From NCBI RefSeq assembly GCF_006861825.1, contig NZ_VDGI01000003.1, positions 133,989 through 197,988 of the forward strand: 64,000 bases of DNA, read 5' to 3'. Under the pieces are notes generated by a model, which ran no database searches, was not told the origin of the DNA, and saw only the letters and a list, made by a program, of their open reading frames with translations. Positions 56,962-64,000 of this stretch are shown piece after piece (position 1 is the stretch's first letter; each line of letters begins with the position of its first letter). This DNA comes from Psychrobacillus vulpis (GTDB lineage Bacteria > Bacillota > Bacilli > Bacillales_A > Planococcaceae). The position numbers and the translations under genes were made by a program.

Positions 56962-57811
56962 AGAATTAAGAATGCAAATGCTTCGTAGTCAAAATAAGTT
57001 AGGGCGTTCCATCGCAGTTGTAAGTGGAAAAGGCGGAGTTGGAAAAAGTAATTTTTCGATGAACTTTACAACAACTTTAAGTTCTATTGGTAAAAAAGTC
57101 GTTTTAATTGATATGGATATTGGTATGGGAAATATTCATATTTTACTTGGGAAAACAGTCCCTACTAATTTGAAAGACTATTTAGTAGGGGAAGCATCAA
57201 TTGAAGAAGTAATGTTTGAAGGTCCAAATGGTCTTCAATACATTTCTGGAGGATCTGGATTATCCGGTGTATTGGAATGGACGGATGCCATGTTTAATCG
57301 ACTAGTAGAAGCTTTTGAGTTTTTACAAAAAAACTTCGATTATATTGTGTTTGATATGGGAGCTGGTGCTACAAATCAAACGTTGGATTTGCTAGTTTCA
57401 GTAGATGATATTATTGTCATCACAACCGCAGAACCGACTTCAATAACAGATGCTTATTCGATGATGAAATTTATTTATTACAAGGACCAAGATAAAAACT
57501 TCTTTCTTTTATGTAATAGAGCCTTCGATGAGGAAGAAGCAACGGATACGACTTCTAGGTTAAAATTGGCAATGTCTAAGTTTTTATCGAAAGAAATTGT
57601 CATCCTAGGGTCGTTACCTGAAGATGCAGTCGTTCGAAAAGCAGTAAAAGAGCAGGTCCCATTCTCAATTCTATATCCTCATGCGGAAATAACCAAAAAA
57701 TTGAAACAGATCGTTAGTAGATTCACCGAATTTGAGCTCGACGTAGATGACGTTCCTAAACAAAGTAAATTCATATCTCGATTGAAAAAAATTTTTTCGA
57801 GGAGGTTGTGA
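56945..57811 (+). CDS. flhG: Flagellar number regulator FlhG (MinD-like ATPase, YlxH)
   Basis: ParA/MinD-type ATPase that activates FlhF GTPase and controls flagellar number. The 288-residue product has an N-terminal FlhF-activating helix (DQAEELRMQMLR) and the deviant Walker A SGKGGVGKSN near residues 27-36, then DMDIGMGNIHILLG and DMGAGATNQTLDLL, and a C-terminal amphipathic helix (SKFISRLKKIFSRRL). It overlaps flhF by 17 bases. Confidence 0.94.
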   Translation: MRDQAEELRMQMLRSQNKLGRSIAVVSGKGGVGKSNFSMNFTTTLSSIGKKVVLIDMDIGMGNIHILLGKTVPTNLKDYLVGEASIEEVMFEGPNGLQYISGGSGLSGVLEWTDAMFNRLVEAFEFLQKNFDYIVFDMGAGATNQTLDLLVSVDDIIVITTAEPTSITDAYSMMKFIYYKDQDKNFFLLCNRAFDEEEATDTTSRLKLAMSKFLSKEIVILGSLPEDAVVRKAVKEQVPFSILYPHAEITKKLKQIVSRFTEFELDVDDVPKQSKFISRLKKIFSRRL

Positions 57812-57815
57812 ACCG

Positions 57816-58925
57816 ATGGAGCTGTTGCAAAAAAAGAAACTTCTGATTGTCGATGATTCTGCCTTTATGCGGAAGCTAATAACAGACTTCTTCAGCGAAA
57901 GTAAGCTTATTGAAGTTATTGGGATTGCAAGAAATGGGAAAGATGCCATTCAAAAAATAAAATCTCTTCATCCAGATGTAGTAACAATGGATGTAGAAAT
58001 GCCAGAAATGAATGGTTTAGATGCACTAAAACAAATTATGTCTGAAACTCCTGTTCCAGTAGTTATGTTATCAAGTACTACACAACGAGGTACAGAGAGT
58101 ACGCTTCTTGCGATGGAATCTGGGGCAGTTGACTTTATTGCAAAACCGAGTGGAACGATCTCATTAGATTTACATAAAATTAAAGAAGAGTTAGTAGAAA
58201 AAGTTGAAAATGCAGCAAATGTTTCCATTACAAAAATGAAAAAAACTTTTAGCAAGAGTGAAACAAAATTAGCAAGTAGTTTTGTGGATAATAACGTGAT
58301 AGAAACTATTCAAACTTCGATTACGAAAGTGCAAAGTTGGAATAAAACCAAGAAAAATATGGTATTAATTGGCACTTCTACAGGTGGACCAAGAGCACTT
58401 CAAGAAGTAATTACAAACCTTCCAAAGGACATAAAAGCCCCTGTGCTTATTGTTCAACATATGCCGGCAGGATTTACAAAATCTCTAGCAGATCGACTAA
58501 ATCAATTGTCAGAGATAGAAGTAAAGGAAGCGCAAAATGGTGATATTTTACACGATGGACATGCATATATAGCTCCTGGAGGATATCATTTACGAATAAA
58601 AAGAACTGGAAATGTTTATACAATTGTTTTAGATAATATAGAGCCACCTAGAGCTGGGCATCGTCCATCAGTAGATGTTCTATTTGAAGATAATAGTAAT
58701 TTTAATGATTTTGATAAAATAGCTGTCATTATGACAGGGATGGGTTCTGATGGAGCCAAAGGATTGCAAAAATTAAAGGAAAACGGAAATGTAGTTGCAA
58801 TTGCAGAATCAGCAAACACATGCATCGTTTACGGTATGCCAAAAGCAGCCGTGGAAACCAACTTGGTAAATGAAGTAACTGATCTAGAAAATATAGCAAA
58901 AGTAATTAAACAATACTTGCCTTAA
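57816..58925 (+). CDS. cheB: Protein-glutamate methylesterase CheB
   Basis: Removes methyl groups from receptors and deamidates glutamines. The 369-residue protein has a receiver domain (Asp59 in TMDVEMPEMNG), a linker, and a catalytic domain with Ser188 in GTSTGGPRAL, His215 in VQHMPAGF and Asp312 in MTGMGSDGAKG. ATG 57816 follows GAGGAGG. It is next to cheA in the operon. Confidence 0.96.
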   Translation: MELLQKKKLLIVDDSAFMRKLITDFFSESKLIEVIGIARNGKDAIQKIKSLHPDVVTMDVEMPEMNGLDALKQIMSETPVPVVMLSSTTQRGTESTLLAMESGAVDFIAKPSGTISLDLHKIKEELVEKVENAANVSITKMKKTFSKSETKLASSFVDNNVIETIQTSITKVQSWNKTKKNMVLIGTSTGGPRALQEVITNLPKDIKAPVLIVQHMPAGFTKSLADRLNQLSEIEVKEAQNGDILHDGHAYIAPGGYHLRIKRTGNVYTIVLDNIEPPRAGHRPSVDVLFEDNSNFNDFDKIAVIMTGMGSDGAKGLQKLKENGNVVAIAESANTCIVYGMPKAAVETNLVNEVTDLENIAKVIKQYLP

Positions 58926-58939
58926 AGGGGTGCTAATTA

Positions 58940-60994
58940 ATGGATACGAACCAATATTTAGAAATGTTTATAGAAGAAAGTAAAGAACATTTACAAGCTT
59001 GTAATGAACATTTATTAGAACTAGAAAAAAATCCATCAGACATTGCTATTGTAAATGAAGTTTTTCGATCTGCTCATACATTAAAAGGTATGTCGGCGAC
59101 AATGGGTTATGAAGATATCGCCAACTTAACTCATAAAATGGAAAATGTTTTAGATATCATTCGAAATAATGGATTGCAGGTAACTCCTGAATTACTAGAT
59201 GTTGTATTTATAGCAGTTGATCAATTAGAGGAAATGGTATTAGATATTGCCGCGGGTGGAGACGGAAAGTTGAACGTAGCAGATACTGTTCAAAAGCTTC
59301 ATTTGATTGAAACAGGTGAAGAAGTTCCTGTAGCAGCTACAATTGTTGAAGCGAAAGTGGAAGCAGAAACGTCTCAGGATAATTGGTTATCCTATGATGA
59401 TTATGAGTTAACAGTAATTCAGCAATCATTTGAGCAAAATTATCAGACTTATGAAATTTCAGTAGAATTGAGAGAAGATTGTCTTTTAAAAGCGGCTCGA
59501 GTTTATATGGTTTTTGAATTATTAGAAAAAATGGGAGACGTCATTAAATCTTCCCCGCCAGTTGAAAAGTTGGAAGATGAAGAATTCGACAACTTATTCT
59601 ATATCGCACTTGTTACCAATGAACCTAAGGACGATGTACAAAAGAAACTTATGAAAGTTTCAGAAGTAACAGAAGTTAAAGTAATTCCAGTTACTATTGA
59701 ACAATTAAAAAATCGTCAAAATAATGCATTAGACTTAGTGGAAGAAAAACTACAAAAAGAAGTGCATAATGAGGCAAAAGCAAATATAACTAAATCACAA
59801 CCGACTGAAGCTGAAAAGTCAACTCCGTCTAAAGGTCAAACAGCAGGGAACAAAACAATTCGTGTAAATATTGAACGTTTAGATATTTTGATGAATTTAT
59901 TTGAAGAGCTTGTAATTGATAGAGGACGACTTCAATCTATCTCGGAGGATTTGAGTAATAGTGAATTAGATGAAACAGTCGAACGAATGTCACGTATCAC
60001 TGGAGATTTACAAAACATTATTTTAAATATGCGTATGGTTCCTGTAGAAACAGTATTTAATCGTTTCCCACGGATGGTACGACAATTAGCAAGAGATCTC
60101 AATAAGAAAATTAATCTAGAAGTTATTGGGGCAGAAACAGAACTTGATCGTACAGTCATTGATGAAATTGGAGATCCACTAGTTCATCTAATTCGAAACT
60201 CTTTAGATCATGGAGTAGAAAGCCCAGAAATCCGAAAAGCAAACGGTAAACCAGAAGAGGGAACAGTTGTTCTTCGAGCATACCATAGTGGAAATCATGT
60301 CTTTATTGAAATTGAGGACGATGGAGCAGGGATAAATCGCCAAAAAGTACTGAAAAAAGCTATCTCAAAAGGAATTGTATCCGAAGAAATGGCTACTACT
60401 TTAACCGATAAACAAGTAGCTGAGCTAATACTATCTTCAGGTTTTTCGACTGCGGATGTAATTTCAGATGTTTCAGGTCGTGGTGTAGGTTTAGATGTTG
60501 TGAAAACAACGATTGAGTCTCTAGGTGGAACAATTGACATTACTTCAACAGAAGGAAAAGGATCGTTATTTTCCATTCAGCTACCATTAACATTATCCAT
60601 TATTTCTGTCATGTTAGTGGAACTTGGAGAAGAAATTTATGCAATTCCATTATCGTCCATAATAGAAACTGCTATCATTCGATCTTCTGATATATTAAAT
60701 GCACATAATCAGAAAGTAATTGACTTCCGTGGAAAAGTTGTTCCATTAGTATTTTTAGAAGATGTGTTTGATGTACCAAAAGAAAGTAATGAAGATGAAT
60801 TCCATTCAGTAGTTCTTGTACGTAAAGGAGATAAGCTTGCTGGATTAGTTGTAGACTCATTTATTGGCCAACAAGAAATTGTATTGAAATCACTTGGAAC
60901 ATACTTGACTAGTGTATTTGCTATTTCAGGAGCAACTATTTTAGGGAATGGTAAAGTCGCACTAATTGTTGACTGTAATGCATTGATAATTTAA
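58940..60994 (+). CDS. cheA: Chemotaxis histidine kinase CheA
   Basis: Kinase that phosphorylates CheY and CheB. The 684-residue protein has the P1 domain with phosphorylated His46 in SAHTLKGMSATMG, a P2 segment about 150-260, P3 dimerisation (INIL type, near ERLDILMNLFEELVIDRGRL), a P4 kinase domain with N-box HLIRNSLDHGVE, G-box DVSGRGVGLDVV and STEGKGSLF, and a C-terminal CheW-like P5. ATG 58940 follows AAGGGG. Confidence 0.96.
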   Translation: MDTNQYLEMFIEESKEHLQACNEHLLELEKNPSDIAIVNEVFRSAHTLKGMSATMGYEDIANLTHKMENVLDIIRNNGLQVTPELLDVVFIAVDQLEEMVLDIAAGGDGKLNVADTVQKLHLIETGEEVPVAATIVEAKVEAETSQDNWLSYDDYELTVIQQSFEQNYQTYEISVELREDCLLKAARVYMVFELLEKMGDVIKSSPPVEKLEDEEFDNLFYIALVTNEPKDDVQKKLMKVSEVTEVKVIPVTIEQLKNRQNNALDLVEEKLQKEVHNEAKANITKSQPTEAEKSTPSKGQTAGNKTIRVNIERLDILMNLFEELVIDRGRLQSISEDLSNSELDETVERMSRITGDLQNIILNMRMVPVETVFNRFPRMVRQLARDLNKKINLEVIGAETELDRTVIDEIGDPLVHLIRNSLDHGVESPEIRKANGKPEEGTVVLRAYHSGNHVFIEIEDDGAGINRQKVLKKAISKGIVSEEMATTLTDKQVAELILSSGFSTADVISDVSGRGVGLDVVKTTIESLGGTIDITSTEGKGSLFSIQLPLTLSIISVMLVELGEEIYAIPLSSIIETAIIRSSDILNAHNQKVIDFRGKVVPLVFLEDVFDVPKESNEDEFHSVVLVRKGDKLAGLVVDSFIGQQEIVLKSLGTYLTSVFAISGATILGNGKVALIVDCNALII

Positions 60995-61027
60995 GAGTAA
61001 TTCTCTTTGGAAGGATGCGTAATCTAT

Positions 61028-61483
61028 ATGACAGAAACTGTGGATGTTAAAAATTTAAAAGTTGTTGTTTTTCAATTAGCGGATAAAGAATATGTAATTC
61101 CTGTAAGTCAAGTGCAAGGCATTGAAAAATTAATTCATATTACACGTGTACCTAAAACACCTTCATATGTAAAAGGTGTCATTAATTTAAGAGGTGTCGT
61201 AACCCCTATTATCGATTTAAAAAACCGCTTTGGTCTTGGGGAGAGTGTATTAAACGAATCTTCCAGAATTATAATTATTACATTAGAAGATATGCACGTA
61301 GGCGTAATAGTAGATTCTGCTAACGATGTATTAGATATTCCAATGGATGCAATTGAGCCTCAGCCAGAAGTAGTTGGAGGATTAGAGCAAGATTTTATTG
61401 CAGGTGTAGCAAAACTAGACAGTCGTTTGTTAATACTTCTCCATTTAAATCTTGTATTAAACCCAATAAAGTCAGGTGTTTAA
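61028..61483 (+). CDS. cheW: Chemotaxis coupling protein CheW
   Basis: Couples receptors to CheA. The 151-residue product is a single CheW domain with VFQLADKEYVIPVSQVQGI, the KTPSYVKGVINLRGVVTPIIDLK motif and the VDSANDVLDIP segment. The frame is open from TTG 61007, which lies at the SD; ATG 61028 gives the family start, though the GGAAGGA is 12 bases away. Confidence 0.94.
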   Translation: MTETVDVKNLKVVVFQLADKEYVIPVSQVQGIEKLIHITRVPKTPSYVKGVINLRGVVTPIIDLKNRFGLGESVLNESSRIIIITLEDMHVGVIVDSANDVLDIPMDAIEPQPEVVGGLEQDFIAGVAKLDSRLLILLHLNLVLNPIKSGV

Positions 61484-61486
61484 GCT

Positions 61487-62116
61487 ATGTATGAGAAAAA
61501 TATCACTTCTATGCATTTAGATGTATTAAAAGAGATAGGAAATATAGGTGCTGCGCACGCAGCTACATCATTATCCACACTATTGAATAAGAAAATAGAT
61601 ATGAAAGTTCCAAAAGTCGAAATGGTAACTTTTGATGAAATGATGGATCTCGCAGGTGGGCCAGAAAATGTTGTGGCTGGAATCTATCTTCGTATTGAAG
61701 GAGATGTTACTGGTAGTATGTTTTTTGTGTTGCCAGTTGAACAAGCTAATCGTTTTATTAGAAGGTTAGTTCAAGATGAGCATTTTGATTTTCAAACTGG
61801 AGAAATTTCTGATATTGGTGCATCTGCAATGCAAGAACTCGGTAATATTCTTTCAGGTTCTTATTTATCGGCTCTTTCTGATTTCACACAGCTGAAAATC
61901 TATCCTACCGTTCCTGCGCTAAGTGTAGATATGGTAGGAGCAATTATTAGTTTTGGTTTAGTAGAAGTTTCTCATGTAAGCGATTATGTAATTGTAATCG
62001 ATACAGCAATTAATGAGGAAGATGTACCGAACGAAGAAAGTGTAAGAGGACACTTTTTCTTATTACCTGATCCTGAATCATTTGAAGCTATTTTTAATGC
62101 ATTAGGAGTAAACTAG
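61487..62116 (+). CDS. cheC: CheY-P phosphatase CheC
   Basis: Phosphatase for CheY-P, activated by CheD. The 209-residue protein has two phosphatase motifs: DVLKEIGNIGAAHAATSLS near residue 9 and SAMQELGNILSGSYLSAL near 110, each with the Glu-x-x-Asn pair. It is adjacent to cheD, its partner. Confidence 0.94.
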   Translation: MYEKNITSMHLDVLKEIGNIGAAHAATSLSTLLNKKIDMKVPKVEMVTFDEMMDLAGGPENVVAGIYLRIEGDVTGSMFFVLPVEQANRFIRRLVQDEHFDFQTGEISDIGASAMQELGNILSGSYLSALSDFTQLKIYPTVPALSVDMVGAIISFGLVEVSHVSDYVIVIDTAINEEDVPNEESVRGHFFLLPDPESFEAIFNALGVN

Positions 62117-62117
62117 T

Positions 62118-62615
62118 ATGATTGGACAAGGACAAGTAGTCAAAGTCGGTATTGCGGATATGAACATTGTAAAATCACCGAATACAATTAGAACTTCTGG
62201 TCTTGGATCATGTGTTGGTGTTGTTCTTTATGATGAAAAATCACAAACAGCAGGATTAATCCATGTAATGTTACCAGATTCTAGTTTGGGTAGAGCGGAA
62301 AATATCAATATAGCGAAATTTGCAGATACAGGTATTTCGGCAATGGTAGAACAACTTAAATTAGAAGGTGTACAACCGTATAAATTGCGTGCGAAAATCG
62401 CTGGAGGAGCACAAATGTTTCAATTTACCTCAAGTAAAGACACGATGCGAATTGGACCCAGAAACGTTGAAGCAGTAAAAGAACAGTTGAAAAAATTTAC
62501 AATTCCGATTATATCCGAAGAAACAGGTGGTAACAGTGGAAGAACGATAGAATTTAATCCTTCCACAAGTGTGTTAAATATCCGAACTGTTAACCAAGGG
62601 GTGAGAGAAATATAA
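62118..62615 (+). CDS. cheD: Chemoreceptor glutamine deamidase CheD
   Basis: Deamidates receptor glutamines and stimulates CheC. The 165-residue product has Cys32 in GLGSCVGVVLYD, His49 in AGLIHVML and the IAGGAQMF segment, the catalytic triad region. ATG 62118 follows AGGAG within the cheC end. The stop overlaps the next gene start by one base (TAATG). Confidence 0.94.
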   Translation: MIGQGQVVKVGIADMNIVKSPNTIRTSGLGSCVGVVLYDEKSQTAGLIHVMLPDSSLGRAENINIAKFADTGISAMVEQLKLEGVQPYKLRAKIAGGAQMFQFTSSKDTMRIGPRNVEAVKEQLKKFTIPIISEETGGNSGRTIEFNPSTSVLNIRTVNQGVREI

Positions 62616-62908
62616 TGGTAGGAACAATTCTATCAAACTTTTGGGCTGCACTCTTTGCTTTTAGTATTTACTTTTTTTCCACTTATCCTTTTATTAATGC
62701 TGTAAATATTTTATTCAATGCAAGTGTAATTGCTATTATTGTATTTTTTGTCACTTTTATAATACGTGCTATTATTGCTTTTGTAATGGAAACACCCGTT
62801 GTATCAAGAGAAATAATTGGTTCATCTAATGTAGTAGGACATTCCCAGACTCCTTCATCAGAAGAAATGGCGAAAGTTATTAAATCTATGCTGAATGAAG
62901 ACGAATAA
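62615..62908 (+). CDS. Small membrane protein of unknown function between cheD and sigD
   Basis: A 97-residue protein not recognised. It has two hydrophobic segments (about residues 7-27, FWAALFAFSIYFFSTYPFI, and 33-58, ILFNASVIAIIVFFVTFIIR type) and a short polar C-terminal tail (SREIIGSSNVVGHSQTP, ending SMLNEDE). GGGTGAGAG lies about 8 bases upstream and the start overlaps the cheD stop, so it should be translated with the chemotaxis genes. In B. subtilis cheD is followed directly by sigD. Confidence 0.6.
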   Translation: MVGTILSNFWAALFAFSIYFFSTYPFINAVNILFNASVIAIIVFFVTFIIRAIIAFVMETPVVSREIIGSSNVVGHSQTPSSEEMAKVIKSMLNEDE

Positions 62909-63069
62909 TATTTATACGTAGGCTCCTTGAAAACGCCTAGTAGTCAATACGTGTCAAGTAACGATGAATGTTGCGTTTCTTTGGCAGTAAGAGGGGGTCG
63001 AATATTGTTTCGACTCCCCATTTTTTATAAAATAAGAAACTATAAACTTTTTTACTCAGTATGGATCCA

Positions 63070-63213
63070 GCTCCAGCGCCTAGCCCCTCGAGGTCAAATA
63101 ACCTTCCCCATTGAAGTCAAAGAACGACTTCTTTGGGGAAGAACATTTGCTCCTGCGCAAGCTCGTCGCAGCAAAAGAGCGTGCTTGTCGGGGCAGACAA
63201 AGGCGCTTGCGCA
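63070..63213. repeat. Dispersed intergenic repeat upstream of sigD
   Basis: Begins CCAGCTCCAGCGCCTAGCCC and ends AGGCGCTTGCGC. AGCGCCT (63075-63081) can pair with AGGCGCT (63201-63207). A central hairpin has TTCCCCA/TGGGGAA (63104-63110/63134-63140) and GAAGTC/GACTTC (63113-63118/63126-63131). The sequence resembles an intergenic repeat I recall in many Bacillaceae genomes. Confidence 0.75.
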
Positions 63214-63228
63214 TTTCATATATTAATT

Positions 63229-63237
63229 TGTTATAAT
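63229..63237 (+). promoter_or_regulatory. Candidate extended -10 promoter for sigD
   Basis: TGTTATAAT is a perfect extended -10 (TG-n-TATAAT). A weak -35, TTGCGC, lies 19 bases before it at the end of the repeat. The start of transcription would be about 35 bases before the sigD GTG. Confidence 0.55.
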
Positions 63238-63276
63238 AAACATATACATACGATATATTCGGAGAGGGGGACAATT

Positions 63277-64000
63277 GTGGGAAAACATAATTCGACAGAA
63301 GAGCAACTTCTTTGGGAAAAATGGATAGAAAGCAAAGATCCTCAAGCTGGAGATTTACTAATACGTAAATATACACCACTTGTTACCTACCATGTTCAAC
63401 GTATTGGTGCAAGTATCCCTAAAAATATATCTAGAGACGAACTTAAAAGCCTAGGAATGATGGGTTTATTTGATGCTCTCAATAAATTTGATTATTCGAG
63501 AGATTTGAAATTTGATACATATGCTTCATTTAGAGTTAGAGGAGCGATAATTGACGGATTAAGGAAAGAAGATTGGCTTCCAAGATCTTCTCGTGAGAAA
63601 GCGAAAAAACTAGAATTGAAAATTGAAGAACTTGAACAAAGATTGATGAGACATGCTACTGCAGAAGAAATTGCAGACTTTGTAGAAATGCCAGTAGACG
63701 ATGTATATCAAACTGTTCAAGAGCATTTTTTTTCTAATGTTTTGTCCATTGATGAGCAACTACAGGATAATGAGGAAATGGAAAGTAAATCATTCGTTAT
63801 TAGGGATGATACACAGAAAACACCAGAGCAACAAATGGTTAAACGAGAATTGCTTCATGATCTTGCCAATCAAATCCACTTATTAAACGAAAACGAACAG
63901 CTAGTTTTGAGTCTTTTTTATACAGAAGAGCTAACCCTTACAGTGATTGGTGAAATGCTTGGGCTATCTACTTCAAGAATTTCGCAAATCCATTCAAAAG
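63277..64000 (+). CDS. sigD: RNA polymerase sigma factor SigD (FliA), 3' end outside the window
   Basis: Flagellar/autolysin sigma factor that transcribes late motility genes. The visible frame runs from GTG 63277, six bases after GGAGAGGGGG, to the window end without a stop, about 241 residues. It shows LLIRKYTPLVTYHVQRIGA, the region 2 segment FDALNKFDYSRDLKFDTYAS FRVRGAIIDGLRK, a region 3 stretch, and region 4 ELTLTVIGEMLGLSTSRISQIHSK. The protein is close to full length; a short tail is missing. Confidence 0.94.
   Translation, partial: MGKHNSTEEQLLWEKWIESKDPQAGDLLIRKYTPLVTYHVQRIGASIPKNISRDELKSLGMMGLFDALNKFDYSRDLKFDTYASFRVRGAIIDGLRKEDWLPRSSREKAKKLELKIEELEQRLMRHATAEEIADFVEMPVDDVYQTVQEHFFSNVLSIDEQLQDNEEMESKSFVIRDDTQKTPEQQMVKRELLHDLANQIHLLNENEQLVLSLFYTEELTLTVIGEMLGLSTSRISQIHSK

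Larger units (their letters stand above)
62909..63276. other. Repeat-bearing gap ahead of sigD
   Basis: About 370 bases without a credible gene, interrupting an otherwise close-packed operon. It holds the repeat at 63070-63213 and a candidate promoter at 63229-63237. No terminator with a clear T-tail is seen right after the small membrane gene. Confidence 0.7.

Noticed and set aside
62927-63226. 99-codon open frame before sigD
   Set aside because: Reads across the dispersed repeat; its composition comes from the repeat and there is no ribosome site.

Overview
The window is a contiguous, AT-rich chromosomal segment of a Firmicute of the order Bacillales. Gene order from the yloU tail through fakA, the fatty-acid genes, smc/ffh, the ribosomal-protein cluster, sucCD, topA, codY and the complete fla/che operon follows the Bacillus subtilis ylo-ylq-fla/che region almost gene for gene. 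The proteins differ enough, and a lepB gene sits between rplS and rbgA, so I place it in the Planococcaceae/Bacillaceae (Psychrobacillus-, Lysinibacillus- or Sporosarcina-like). That placement is inference. All genes are on the plus strand. Many start at TTG or GTG behind strong Shine-Dalgarno (SD) sequences.

Layout. 1-1.9 kb: end of an Asp23-family gene, then fakA. 1.9-2.8 kb: a gene-free stretch holding a large inverted-repeat element. 2.8-6.4 kb: sdaAB, sdaAA, recG. 6.4-10.1 kb: a fatty-acid/phospholipid cluster (fapR, plsX, fabD, fabG, acpP) with a clear FapR operator at its head. 10.2-17.6 kb: rnc, smc, ftsY, then a repeat-bearing leader and ylxM-ffh. 17.6-20 kb: rpsP, khpA, rimM, trmD, rplS. 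20-24.9 kb: lepB, a structured intergenic region, rbgA, rnhB and a FliK-like/FlhB-like pair (ylqG, ylqH). 25-27.1 kb: sucCD. 27.1-27.9 kb: two dispersed GC-rich repeats. 27.9-36.1 kb: dprA, topA, trmFO, xerC, hslV, hslU, codY. 36.4 kb to the end: the fla/che operon from flgB to cheD, a small membrane protein, another dispersed repeat, and sigD cut by the window end.

How it works together. The flagellar genes encode the rod, MS ring, C ring (FliG, FliM, FliY), export gate and ATPase, hook and hook-length control, and the FlhF/FlhG placement pair. They are joined to the CheA/W/Y/B/C/D circuit and end with the flagellar sigma factor. CodY, encoded just upstream, is a known repressor of this operon in B. 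subtilis. The fatty-acid block is fed back by malonyl-CoA/malonyl-ACP through FapR. Smc, FtsY, YlxM and Ffh combine chromosome organisation with protein targeting.

I saw no prophage, CRISPR array, IS transposase, tRNA or rRNA. The least ordinary items are the non-coding repeats (especially 2230-2531 and 20731-20998), an alanine-rich insertion in the hook protein FlgE, the ylqG-ylqH pair that resembles the FliK-FlhB switch, the hairpin in place of a normal ribosome site before flbD, and a repeat plus extended -10 promoter separating sigD from its operon.
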